The position numbers and the translations under genes were made by a program. From Caballeronia sp. Lep1P3 (GTDB lineage: Bacteria > Pseudomonadota > Gammaproteobacteria > Burkholderiales > Burkholderiaceae), in assembly GCF_022879595.1 (NCBI RefSeq), contig NZ_CP084266.1:434001-498000 (forward strand): a stretch of 64,000 bases of DNA, written 5' to 3'. Positions within the stretch are counted from its first letter, which is position 1, and each line of letters starts with the position of its first letter. Of this stretch, positions 34,283 through 42,241 are shown piece by piece. Under the pieces are notes generated by a model. That model had not been told where the DNA came from, ran no database searches, and saw only the letters and a program-made list of their open reading frames with translations.

Positions 34283-37030
34283 ATGAATATGAAAGCAGGC
34301 ATCCCGATCATCCCGAGCGAGCCGTCGAGCGTCCGCACGACGTGCCCTTATTGCGGCGTGGGCTGCGGCGTCAAGGCGACGCCACGCATGCCCGCTGACG
34401 TTGTCATAGAAGGCGACGAAGCGCATCCGTCCAACTTCGGGCGCCTGTGCGTGAAGGGTTCGGCGCTCGGCGAAACAGTGGGCCTCGAAGGGCGCTTGCT
34501 GAGTCCGAAGCTGCGAGACAGGACAACGGGCGCGCTAGCCGATGTTTCATGGGCCGATGCAATAGGCACCGTCGCGAGCGGCTTTACGCGCATCGTCGCG
34601 GAACACGGCCCCGATGCCGTGGCGTTCTATGTGTCGGGCCAGCTGCTGACCGAGGACTACTACGTCGCGAACAAGCTGATGAAGGGCTATATCGGCAGCG
34701 CGAACATCGATACGAACTCGCGGCTGTGCATGTCGTCGTCGGTCGCGGGACACAAGCGCGCATTCGGCGAAGACATCGTGCCGGTGAACTATGAAGACCT
34801 CGAACTCGCGGACCTCATCGTGCTCGTTGGATCGAATACGGCATGGTGTCATCCGATCCTCTTTCAGCGCATCGTCAAGATGAAGGAGACGCGGCCCGAT
34901 GCGAAGATCGTCGTGATCGATCCGCGTCATACGGCGACGTGCGAGATGGCGGACCTGCATCTGCCGCTCAAGCCCGGCAGCGACGTGCGGCTCTTCAACG
35001 GTCTGTTCGCGTTTCTCGCAGAGCAGGGCGCAACGGACTGCGCATTCGTCGATGCCCACACGCGCGGATACGCCGCCGCGCTCGCCGCAGCCGCGCCTGG
35101 CGATATGGCGCGAGTCGCAAGGGATTGCAAGCTCGACGTAGATGAACTGCTGGCGTTCTATCGCCTCTTCGCAAGCACCGAGCGCGTGGTCACGGTGTAC
35201 TCGCAAGGCGTGAACCAGTCGAGCGCGGGCAGCGACAAGGTGAACAGCATCATCAACTGCCATCTTTCGACGGGGCGCATCGGCAAGCCGGGCATGGGGC
35301 CGTTTTCCTTCACTGGCCAGCCCAATGCAATGGGCGGGCGCGAAGTCGGCGGGCTTGCGAACACGCTCGCGGCGCATCTCGAACTCGACCACGCGCATCA
35401 TCGCGAAATCGTGCAGACGTTCTGGGCATCGCCGCGAATGGCCGCGCGTGCGGGGCTAAAGGCCGTCGAACTCTTCGATGCAATCGAGAGCGGGCGCGTG
35501 AAAGCCGTCTGGATCATGGGGACGAACCCGGTCGTGAGCCTGCCCGACAGCGACCGTGCGAAGCGTGCGCTCGAGAAGTGCGAACTGGTCGTCGTGTCGG
35601 ACATCGTCGAGAAGACGGATACCAATGCGTTCGCGCACGTGCTGTTGCCCGCGCTCGGCTGGGGCGAGAAGGACGGCACCGTGACGAACTCCGAGCGACG
35701 TATTTCGCGGCAGCGTGCCTTTTTGCCGACGCCGGGACGGGCGCGCGCGGACTGGCGCATCATCTGCGATGTCGCGCGCCGCATGGGTTTCGATGGCTTC
35801 GAATTCGAGAGCGCGCACGAGATCTTCGACGAACATGCGCGTCTGTCCGCCTATCGCAACGACGACGTAACGGGCGTGCATCGTATATTTCATATCGGCG
35901 GTTTGAGCGGGCTGGATCGCGCGCAGTACGACGCAATGGAGCCTGTGCAATGGCCGCTTCGCGCGAGAAGCGAGCGCGGCACGGCACGTCTTTTCGAAGC
36001 GCGACGCTTCAGTCACGCCGATGCCCGCGCGCGTTTTATAGCAACGGTACCGCGCGCGCCTGTGAACGCGCCGGATGCGGACTATCCGCTCGTGCTCAAT
36101 ACAGGCCGCGTGCGCGACCATTGGCACACGATGACGCGCACGGGCCGTTCCGCGAAGCTCGCGGCTCATATCAGCGAATCGTTCATCGACATGCATCCGC
36201 AAGATGCGCTTGCATGCGGCGTGCGCGAAGGCGAGCTTGCACGCATCACGAGCCGCTGGGGTTCGATGATCGCGCGCGTGCAACACGGCGGCGGCATGCC
36301 GCGCGGCAGCGTGTTCGTGCCGATTCACTGGAACGACCAGGTGGCATCCGATGCGCGCGTGGGCGCGCTGGTGAATCCCGCCGTCGATCCTGTGTCGGGC
36401 GAACCGGAGTTCAAGCACACGCCGGTTGCCGTCGACAAGTTTCATGTGACATGGCATGGCTTTTCGCTATCGCGCCAAGCGCCCGCGCTGGACACCGTCA
36501 CGCACTGGACGCGCGTGCATGGCGCTCGCTTCGTGCACTATGAACTCGCGGGACGCAATCGCTTCGATGCGTCGCACGACGATCATCGCGCGTGGGCGCG
36601 TTCCCTCTTTCAACTCGACGATCCACGTGCCGACTGGATCGAATACGAGGACAAGAGTGCGGGTATATATCGCGCGGCGCATGTGCTCGACGATCGCATC
36701 GAGAGTTGCGTCTTCGTCTCCGAGCGGCCCGATTTGCCCGCACGCGCGTGGCTTGCGAGCCTCTTCGACAAGGAGCGCCTAAACGACGAAGACCGTGCGA
36801 GCCTTCTGCTAGGTCAGCCGATGGGACGAAGCGAAGATACGGGGCCGACCGTGTGTTCGTGTTTCGGCGTAGGCCGCAATACCATCTGCAGCGCGATCCG
36901 CGACAAAGGCCTCACGACGGCCGCCGAAATCACCGCATGCGTGAAGGCGGGCGGGAATTGCGGGTCGTGCGTGCCAGAACTCAGGAAACTCATTGTCGAA
37001 ACCGAAATGACGCGGCTCGCCACAACCTGA
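34283..37030 (+). CDS. nasA: Assimilatory nitrate reductase catalytic subunit NasA with C-terminal BFD domain
   Basis: 915 residues from ATG 34283. The N-terminal [4Fe-4S] ligands are in TTCPYCGVGCGVKA and RLCVKGS. Molybdopterin-binding stretches follow: SGQLLTEDYYVANKLMKGYIG, DTNSRLCMSSSVAGHKRAFG, VGSNTAWCHPILFQRI, GKPGMGPFSFTGQPNAMGGREVGGL and the C-terminal dinucleotide-binding region LNTGRVRDHWHTMTRTGRSAKL. A BFD-type [2Fe-2S] domain closes the protein (about 856-905: CSCFGVGRNTIC...CVKAGGNCGSC), as in Klebsiella-type NasA. It reduces nitrate to nitrite in the cytoplasm; electrons probably come from the FAD protein encoded just upstream. Confidence 0.95.
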   Translation: MNMKAGIPIIPSEPSSVRTTCPYCGVGCGVKATPRMPADVVIEGDEAHPSNFGRLCVKGSALGETVGLEGRLLSPKLRDRTTGALADVSWADAIGTVASGFTRIVAEHGPDAVAFYVSGQLLTEDYYVANKLMKGYIGSANIDTNSRLCMSSSVAGHKRAFGEDIVPVNYEDLELADLIVLVGSNTAWCHPILFQRIVKMKETRPDAKIVVIDPRHTATCEMADLHLPLKPGSDVRLFNGLFAFLAEQGATDCAFVDAHTRGYAAALAAAAPGDMARVARDCKLDVDELLAFYRLFASTERVVTVYSQGVNQSSAGSDKVNSIINCHLSTGRIGKPGMGPFSFTGQPNAMGGREVGGLANTLAAHLELDHAHHREIVQTFWASPRMAARAGLKAVELFDAIESGRVKAVWIMGTNPVVSLPDSDRAKRALEKCELVVVSDIVEKTDTNAFAHVLLPALGWGEKDGTVTNSERRISRQRAFLPTPGRARADWRIICDVARRMGFDGFEFESAHEIFDEHARLSAYRNDDVTGVHRIFHIGGLSGLDRAQYDAMEPVQWPLRARSERGTARLFEARRFSHADARARFIATVPRAPVNAPDADYPLVLNTGRVRDHWHTMTRTGRSAKLAAHISESFIDMHPQDALACGVREGELARITSRWGSMIARVQHGGGMPRGSVFVPIHWNDQVASDARVGALVNPAVDPVSGEPEFKHTPVAVDKFHVTWHGFSLSRQAPALDTVTHWTRVHGARFVHYELAGRNRFDASHDDHRAWARSLFQLDDPRADWIEYEDKSAGIYRAAHVLDDRIESCVFVSERPDLPARAWLASLFDKERLNDEDRASLLLGQPMGRSEDTGPTVCSCFGVGRNTICSAIRDKGLTTAAEITACVKAGGNCGSCVPELRKLIVETEMTRLATT

Positions 37031-37058
37031 TTCGTCGATAAAAACCTCTGGAAACAAG

Positions 37059-37092
37059 GCGCTTTCGGGCTCGCTGCAGCCCGAATGAGCGC
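37059..37092 (+). terminator. Hairpin after nasA
   Basis: GCGCT and CGGGCT (37059-37071) pair with AGCCCG and AGCGC (37078-37092) with small internal bulges. No T-run follows, so this is a weak or Rho-assisted terminator, or a 3' stabilising hairpin, 28 bases past the nasA stop. Confidence 0.5.
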
Positions 37093-37472
37093 TCTCCAAC
37101 TATTCCTCTCATGTTTCGGCGCGACGTGCGCCCGAATGTTGTCTCGCCCACGAAGAGCGTGGCGCGTCTTCCGTACAGTCACCTCAAAACACAGGCACAC
37201 GATCGTTACGACAGGCCTGGGAAACATCATCGAAAAGGTGATACGGGGATTGCCATGAAGAACGCACACCGACCATATAGAGCGGCAGGCCGCCGCCTCT
37301 ACGACCGCTCGCCGGTCCGCACCATACCCCATACATTGCGCGCACCGCTACGCCGCCCGTACGGCTGACGTGCGTCGTTCGTATAGCTAAATAAAACATT
37401 AATTGCTGTACCTGCTGCATGACGGCGTCCATGCAGCAGGGCCGACCACGCACGCCAATCGGGAGACTCATC
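37093..37472 (+). promoter_or_regulatory. Intergenic region between the nitrate operon and the secreted-protein genes
   Basis: About 380 bases. A 37-codon frame at 37255-37368 (start MKNAHRPYRAAGRRLYDRSP) has only a weak ribosome site and is not supported. An AT-rich patch (37381-37405, TAGCTAAATAAAACATTAATT) probably marks the promoter of the gene at 37473. A short inverted repeat CTGCTGCATG/CATGCAGCAG flanks 37411-37439. Confidence 0.4.
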
Positions 37473-37817
37473 ATGCAACGCAAACTGATCGCTGCTGTTC
37501 TTTCGCTTGTTTCCGTGACCGCCTTTGCAACGGGCACGAACTCGAGTTCCAGTTCGACTTCGGGTGGTAACACGTCCGCAGCCGTATATGGCTTCGGCGC
37601 ATTCACCGCAACGAACGCGGGCGCCGCCAATGGCCATGCGTCGTCCAATGCCGGTTCGGGTTTCGGCTCGACGGGCAACACGACCAACGCGACGACCGGC
37701 CATATCAACACGTCGTCGGTGGCAGGCAAGGGCTTCGGCGGTTCGTCGGCAACGGGGCTTTCCGGCGCAGATGCCGCCGCGAATGCGTGGAGCAAGCTCG
37801 GCGGCGGCTGGCGTTAA
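37473..37817 (+). CDS. Small secreted Ser/Thr/Gly-rich protein, paralogue A
   Basis: 114 residues from ATG 37473 with GGGAG about nine bases upstream. A signal peptide (MQRKLIAAVLSLVSVTAFA) precedes a low-complexity chain: NSSSSSTSGGNTSAAVYGFGAFTATN, repeats of FGSTGNTTNATTGH, and the tail GADAAANAWSKLGGGWR. It has no Cys. The gene at 37908 encodes a protein with the same layout and an identical 17-residue tail, so the two arose by tandem duplication. They may be surface or extracellular proteins; the invariant aromatic tail suggests a docking or assembly signal. Function unknown. Confidence 0.75.
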   Translation: MQRKLIAAVLSLVSVTAFATGTNSSSSSTSGGNTSAAVYGFGAFTATNAGAANGHASSNAGSGFGSTGNTTNATTGHINTSSVAGKGFGGSSATGLSGADAAANAWSKLGGGWR

Positions 37818-37907
37818 GCGTTCGCACGCAACGCTGCCTCATTCAAACCTACGTGTCGAAGAAAAAGCCGAAAGCTAATCTAAACTGATAGATAAGGAAT
37901 CCATATC

Positions 37908-38255
37908 ATGAAGCGCATTGTGATCGCTGCTGCATTGCTCTCGATCGTCTCGGCCGCTGCGATGGCCACGACGACCACCTCCACCTCCAGCTCCACGTCG
38001 GGCGGCTCGACGTCCGCATCCGTGTCGGGTTTCGGCCGCTTCACCGCGACCGACTACGGCGTTTCCAACGGCAACGCGCAGGCGCTCGCCGGCGGCGCTT
38101 TCGGCTCGACGGGCAATCTCACGAACGCGACGACGAGCCACAGCAATACGTCGACGGTCGGCGGCTTCGGCCACGGCACGTCGCAAGCGGGCGGCACGTC
38201 GGGCGCCGACGCAGCCGCGAACGCATGGAGCAAGCTGGGCGGCGGGTGGCGCTAA
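37908..38255 (+). CDS. Small secreted Ser/Thr/Gly-rich protein, paralogue B
   Basis: 115 residues, with a signal peptide (MKRIVIAAALLSIVSAAAMA) and a mature chain TSTSSSTSGGSTSASVSGFGRFTATDYG followed by FGSTGNLTNATTSHSNTSTVGGFGHG and ending GADAAANAWSKLGGGWR. It aligns along its whole length with the protein at 37473: SGF/YGFG-x-FTAT, FGSTGN-x-TNATT and the C-terminal tail. AAGGAA lies upstream of the ATG. The gene is followed by a strong hairpin (38294-38332). No family is recognised; compositional bias makes homology claims to other proteins unsafe. Confidence 0.75.
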   Translation: MKRIVIAAALLSIVSAAAMATTTTSTSSSTSGGSTSASVSGFGRFTATDYGVSNGNAQALAGGAFGSTGNLTNATTSHSNTSTVGGFGHGTSQAGGTSGADAAANAWSKLGGGWR

Positions 38256-38293
38256 GCGCGTCGGCGTCAACCATAAAAAAATCAAGTCGTTCA

Positions 38294-38332
38294 GGGAACG
38301 CCGTTGCCTAGCCACAGGCGTTCCCGTTTCTT
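38294..38332 (+). terminator. Terminator placed directly before the ribosome site of the next gene
   Basis: GGGAACGCC (38294-38302) pairs with GGCGTTCCC (38317-38325), followed by GTTTCTT. The Shine-Dalgarno GGAG of the gene at 38346 begins two bases later, so read-through or a promoter within the hairpin region is needed to express that gene. Confidence 0.75.
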
Positions 38333-38345
38333 CCGGAGAACCATC

Positions 38346-39230
38346 ATGAACAAGACCACATTGAATCTGGCGTGCGCGGTCCTTTTCTGCGCGGCGCAAC
38401 TGGCTCACGCGGCAACATCCGCGAATTCGACTTCCGGCTCGACGTCCGGCTCGAGTTCGGTCGGCATCGGTCAGGGCGGGGGATCGAGCCTCAACAACAT
38501 CGGCACGTCGGCGACGTCGAATGCGAGCACCGCGTCGAACTCGTCGTCGGTTGGCGGCGTCGGCAGCGCGCGGGCCACGGGAGGTTCGTCCAACGTGAAC
38601 ATCTCGGTCACGATGCCGTCGCTCGCGTCGTCCGGTTCCAGCTCGAATACGTCGGCGGGTGCAAGCGGCAGCGGCCTTCCTGCATCGACCACCGGAGCGG
38701 ACGGCACGGCGAAAGCCGCATCGACGCCGGGATCGAGCGCCTACGACACGCGTGCGACCGTCGACTATAACCAAAGCTCATACTCGGTGCGAACCACGCC
38801 GGCACTTGCCGCGCCCGCCCTCACGACGACGCTCTCCGACACATGCATGGGCTCGGCCAGCTTCGGCTTGTCCATCACGGGCTTCGGCGCGACCGGCGGC
38901 ACGACGCTCGTCGATCAGGCGTGCGTGCGACGCCTCGATGCGCGCGAATTCCGCGCGATGGGCCTGACCGACGTGGCGCTCGCGCTCCTGTGCCAGAGCG
39001 ACGCAAACCGGCGCGCTGTGGAAGCGACCGGGCATCTGTGCCCCGGCACCACGGCGCCGCTTGCGAAATCCGGCGAGGGCGCGGTGCTGTCCGATGACGA
39101 GAAGTATCGCGATCCGATCATCCGGGCGCGTCTCGGCTTGCCGATCACCTCGGCCAACGATCCGGCCGTCAAGATGAAGACGCAGGCCGCGCCCGCTGGC
39201 GAGAAGATCGACGTATCGTCTGTAAAGTAG
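38346..39230 (+). CDS. Exported Ser/Gly-rich protein with Cys-containing C-terminal domain
   Basis: 294 residues from ATG 38346 (GGAG at 38335). A signal peptide (MNKTTLNLACAVLFCAAQLAHA) is followed by ~130 low-complexity residues dominated by Ser, Gly, Thr and Asn (TSGSTSGSSSVGIGQGGGSS). A distinct domain occupies about 160-240: DTCMGSASFGLSITGFGATGG, DQACVRRLDAREFRAMGLTD, ALLCQSDANRRAVEATGHLC. Its regularly spaced Cys and the C-x-GS...GFG...C-x-RR-x-AR...LLCQ pattern suggest a disulphide-linked periplasmic module, which I have seen only in unannotated proteins. The position after two similar Ser-rich genes suggests a shared exported structure. Function unknown. Confidence 0.7.
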   Translation: MNKTTLNLACAVLFCAAQLAHAATSANSTSGSTSGSSSVGIGQGGGSSLNNIGTSATSNASTASNSSSVGGVGSARATGGSSNVNISVTMPSLASSGSSSNTSAGASGSGLPASTTGADGTAKAASTPGSSAYDTRATVDYNQSSYSVRTTPALAAPALTTTLSDTCMGSASFGLSITGFGATGGTTLVDQACVRRLDAREFRAMGLTDVALALLCQSDANRRAVEATGHLCPGTTAPLAKSGEGAVLSDDEKYRDPIIRARLGLPITSANDPAVKMKTQAAPAGEKIDVSSVK

Positions 39231-39293
39231 GATACCGAAACGTTTAGAAGCAGCAAGAACAGGAGACGTCCCTCTCGTGCGTCTCTTCCCTTA

Positions 39294-39341
39294 AGGGTTG
39301 GCTTTGGTGTCGATGGTCCCGGAAGGCCAACCCTCGTTTTC
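39294..39341 (+). terminator. Terminator between the exported-protein genes
   Basis: AGGGTTGGC (39294-39302) pairs with GCCAACCCT (39326-39334), with a 23-base loop and CGTTTT following. As at 38294, it lies immediately before the ribosome site of the next gene (ATG 39363). Confidence 0.7.
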
Positions 39342-39362
39342 TCGTTCAGTCTGGGGCAAGCA

Positions 39363-39941
39363 ATGAAGAGTCGGTTCAAATCAGCGGCGTTCGCGTTGCT
39401 GGCCGTGAGCGCCGGTGTCGCGATCGCCGGATTATTGCCACTGCGTGCGCATGCGGCGGAAAACGGAGCGGCGATCTGGGCGGCGAATCCCGTCGGCGCG
39501 CAGCCGATGCCCGACGCGCAGGCGCTCTCGCTATTGCCTTCGGGCGGCTATGCGCCGCTGCGAACGTCAGGCGGAAAGTGCCTGCTCGTGGCGCGGCGTG
39601 GCACGCGCATCGTTGCCGTCGAACTGTCGCCGCTCGCGATTGGCGCGAAAGTCATCGGATGGAAGCCGCAGACCATCGACATGAACGCACTGACGTCGAA
39701 GTGGGGTTATCGTCCGCAGCAATCGACGCTCGACGCAAAAGCATTCGGCAACCCGGTGACGAACTCGATCGCGCAAACCGCGACGCGTGCCGACGCATGG
39801 AGCCGCGCGCTCGCATCCGGCGAGACGGAATCGGCCGCGACGGTCACGGCGAACGGCAAAACGTATCGCACGTATAGCCGCTTCAAGCCCGCCACGCCCG
39901 AAGCGCCGCTCGCGGCATCGGACGAATACTTCTGTCAGTAA
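39363..39941 (+). CDS. Exported hypothetical protein
   Basis: 192 residues. A signal peptide or single N-terminal helix (SAAFALLAVSAGVAIAGLLPLRAHA) is followed by ~160 mostly polar residues with two Cys: Cys73 in SGGKCLLVARRGTRIVAVEL and the penultimate residue (EYFCQ). Their positions would allow one disulphide. No family is recognised. The gene is the last of the plus-strand group of exported proteins and converges on the histidine kinase gene with five bases between stops, so it may belong to the same surface structure. The evidence is positional only. Confidence 0.7.
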   Translation: MKSRFKSAAFALLAVSAGVAIAGLLPLRAHAAENGAAIWAANPVGAQPMPDAQALSLLPSGGYAPLRTSGGKCLLVARRGTRIVAVELSPLAIGAKVIGWKPQTIDMNALTSKWGYRPQQSTLDAKAFGNPVTNSIAQTATRADAWSRALASGETESAATVTANGKTYRTYSRFKPATPEAPLAASDEYFCQ

Positions 39942-39946
39942 GCGCG

Positions 39947-41446
39947 TCAGCCGGCGGGCCGCACGCCCATCTTGTCGGCGCGCGGCTTGGACGGCTCGAC
40001 CGCATGTGCCGTGTGGATATCGCTGGCCGGACGATGCTCGCTGCCAAAGCGCGCCACGGAGAACGAGAACGTATTGACGCCATTCGCGCTCGTCGCCGAC
40101 ACCGTGCCGCGATGCATTTCCGCGACCGCCTTCACGATGGCAAGCCCGAGCCCGTGATTCTCGCGGCTGTTGGTGCGCGAGCTTTCCGCGCGATAGAAGC
40201 GATCGAACAGATGCTCCATGATGTGCGGCGCGATCGGCTCGCCGGGATTGGCCACCGCGATGCGAACGCGCCCCGGTTCGCGCGTGATCGAAACGGATAT
40301 GGTCGCGCCCGGCGTGCAATGCTGGATTGCGTTCATCACGAGGTTGGACAACGCGCGCCCGAAGAGCGACGTGTTGACGAATACGCGCGCATCGCCGCTC
40401 GACACTGCGCGGACCTGTGCATCTTCGAGCGGTATTTCCAGAAACTCCAGCGTGCGATGCACTTCCGCAGCAAGCGACACTTCGACGAGTCCGGTCGCGC
40501 GTTCACCCTGATCGGCGCGCGCGAGGAACAGCATGTCGTTGATGATCGCGCGCACGCGCTCGAACTCTTCGAGATTCGATTGCAGCGTATGCCGCAATTC
40601 TTCGATGGGACGGTCTCGCGTGAGCGCCACTTCCGTCTGACCGATGAGGATGGTGACGGGCGTGCGCAATTCGTGCGCGACATCCGCGTTGAACGATTCG
40701 AGGCGTCCATACGCGTGATCCAGCCTTTCCAGCGCGCCGTTGAAGGACTTCGCGAGGTCTTCGAGTTCGAACGGCAGCGAGCGCGTGTTGAGCCGCTGTG
40801 AGCGATTGTTCGCGCTCACGTCCTGCGCATCGCGCGTGAGGCGCGTCAGCGGCGCGAGACCGAGCTTCGCGACCGAATAGCTCAACAGCAAAACGGCGAC
40901 CGTAGCGAGCGCCATCAACGAGGCCAGCGCGACGCCGAACACGCGCATCGTGCGAACGTTGGGCGAGCAATCCACTGCAACGAACAACTGCAGCGGGGGC
41001 CGCTCCGCGTTGGGCGGAATGGTGAGCGTCGTCATGAGCATGTCGTAGGCGCGGCCTTGAGGCCTGAAGCGCGCATAACCGCCAAGCACTCGCTTCTCGA
41101 CGTGGCCTATGGGCGGCGCGCCATAGTTGAAGCGCGGATCGTTGCTCGTCACCGCGAAGAGCGTGGAGCCATCGCGCGGCGTGATGTCCGCGAGCTTCTC
41201 GTTCGCGATCTTCCACTTGTCCGCGTTCGAGACATGCGTGACGATGAGCCGCGCAATCTCCGCGCGATTGTCGAGTGAGTCGCGCAAATGCTGCTCGAGT
41301 TGCACGCGCAGCACGAGAAAGAGACCGGAGCCGACGAGCGAAAACACGAAGAGCGCGACGAGCGCGAACATCACGGCAAGCCGCCGCGCAATCGACCGTT
41401 GCGACCGTTGCATACCTTCGCGCAATGCTGCCCCTTGCACGTTCAT
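39947..41446 (-). CDS. Sensor histidine kinase of the RND efflux operon (CusS/IrlS-like)
   Basis: 499 residues from ATG 41446. Two membrane helices (about 23-47 and 168-192) flank a periplasmic domain of ~120 residues (VTHVSNADKWKIANEKLADITPRDG). A HAMP region (AKLGLAPLTRLTRDAQDVSA) leads to the HisKA motif ADVAHELRTPVT with His258, then NAIQHC (N box), NPGEPIAPHI (degenerate G1, lacking the usual DxGxG) and HGLGLAIVKA (G2). The layout matches heavy-metal sensor kinases such as CusS and IrlS. It starts within the stop of the response regulator gene (ATGA). The signal could be a metal or another pump substrate. Confidence 0.9.
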   Translation of the reverse strand: MNVQGAALREGMQRSQRSIARRLAVMFALVALFVFSLVGSGLFLVLRVQLEQHLRDSLDNRAEIARLIVTHVSNADKWKIANEKLADITPRDGSTLFAVTSNDPRFNYGAPPIGHVEKRVLGGYARFRPQGRAYDMLMTTLTIPPNAERPPLQLFVAVDCSPNVRTMRVFGVALASLMALATVAVLLLSYSVAKLGLAPLTRLTRDAQDVSANNRSQRLNTRSLPFELEDLAKSFNGALERLDHAYGRLESFNADVAHELRTPVTILIGQTEVALTRDRPIEELRHTLQSNLEEFERVRAIINDMLFLARADQGERATGLVEVSLAAEVHRTLEFLEIPLEDAQVRAVSSGDARVFVNTSLFGRALSNLVMNAIQHCTPGATISVSITREPGRVRIAVANPGEPIAPHIMEHLFDRFYRAESSRTNSRENHGLGLAIVKAVAEMHRGTVSATSANGVNTFSFSVARFGSEHRPASDIHTAHAVEPSKPRADKMGVRPAG

Positions 41447-42156
41447 GATGGCCTCGCGTCTTCCCTCGTTTCGCGCGCATCGCGCGGCTCGCGCACTTCG
41501 AGCACATAACCCATGCCGCGCACGGTATGCAGCAGCTTCGTGCGAAACGGTCCGTCGAGCTTCGCGCGCAAACGCTTGATCGCGGTCTCCACCACGTTCG
41601 TATGGCTTTCGAAATCCACTTCCCATACGAGTTCGGTAATGGCCGTTTTCGACAGGATATCGCCGTGACGTCGCGCAAGCACGCTCAACAACTGAAACTC
41701 CTTCGCGGTGAGATCGAGGCGCACACCGTCGCGCGTCGCGCGTCGCCCGATCAGATCGACATAGAGATCGCCAACGGAGATGAGCGTCGATTCCTGCGCG
41801 CGCGTGCGACGTGCGAGCGCATGCAGACGTTCGACCAGTTCCAGAAACGAGAATGGCTTGGTCAGATAGTCGTCCGCGCCTTCACGCAGGCCGCGCACGC
41901 GATCGTTGATGTGATCGCGTGCGGTCAGCATGATGACAGGCGTGGACTTCTGCATTCTGAGCGCCTTGAGCACGGCGAAACCATCGCGGCGCGGCAGCAT
42001 GACGTCGAGCACGATCACGTCGTAGTCGTATTCGATGGCGAGATGCGTGCCTTCCTCGCCATCCATCGCGATATCGACGACCCATCCCTGCTCGGTGAGT
42101 CCCGAGCGCAGGTAGTCCACCACCTTGTGTTCATCTTCCACTATCAGGACTTTCAT
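41443..42156 (-). CDS. OmpR-family response regulator of the RND efflux operon (CusR/IrlR-like)
   Basis: 237 residues. The receiver has LIVEDEHK (acidic pocket), Asp51 in VIVLDVMLPRRDG, LTAR and Lys100 in DDYLTKPF. The winged-helix output domain (about 125-230) has RLDLTAKEFQLLSVLARRHGDILSK and NVVETAIKRLRAKLD...LHTVRGMGYVLE. It is complete and should be phosphorylated by the kinase encoded next. It probably acts on the promoter of the pump operon, where AATATGACG/AATATGGCG direct repeats lie at 48261-48280. It follows the outer-membrane component by 85 bases on the same strand. Confidence 0.93.
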   Translation of the reverse strand: MKVLIVEDEHKVVDYLRSGLTEQGWVVDIAMDGEEGTHLAIEYDYDVIVLDVMLPRRDGFAVLKALRMQKSTPVIMLTARDHINDRVRGLREGADDYLTKPFSFLELVERLHALARRTRAQESTLISVGDLYVDLIGRRATRDGVRLDLTAKEFQLLSVLARRHGDILSKTAITELVWEVDFESHTNVVETAIKRLRAKLDGPFRTKLLHTVRGMGYVLEVREPRDARETREDARPS

Positions 42157-42241
42157 GCCTGCACCTGTGTGTGTTCAGTGTGTCGCGACTGGCGTATCGA
42201 TGCCGACACTATACGAGCGTCGGATTCATGCTGCCGACGTT

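Noticed and set aside
37255..37368. 37-codon ORF starting MKNAHRPYR upstream of the secreted-protein genes
   Set aside because: Weak ribosome site, very high Arg content of the kind seen in non-coding GC-rich frames, and no paralogue in the window.
37473..38255. Ser/Thr-rich proteins as further substrates of the C39 exporter
   Set aside because: They have Sec signal peptides and no leader resembling MxKIDRN...GG, so they are unlikely to use the exporter at 4720.
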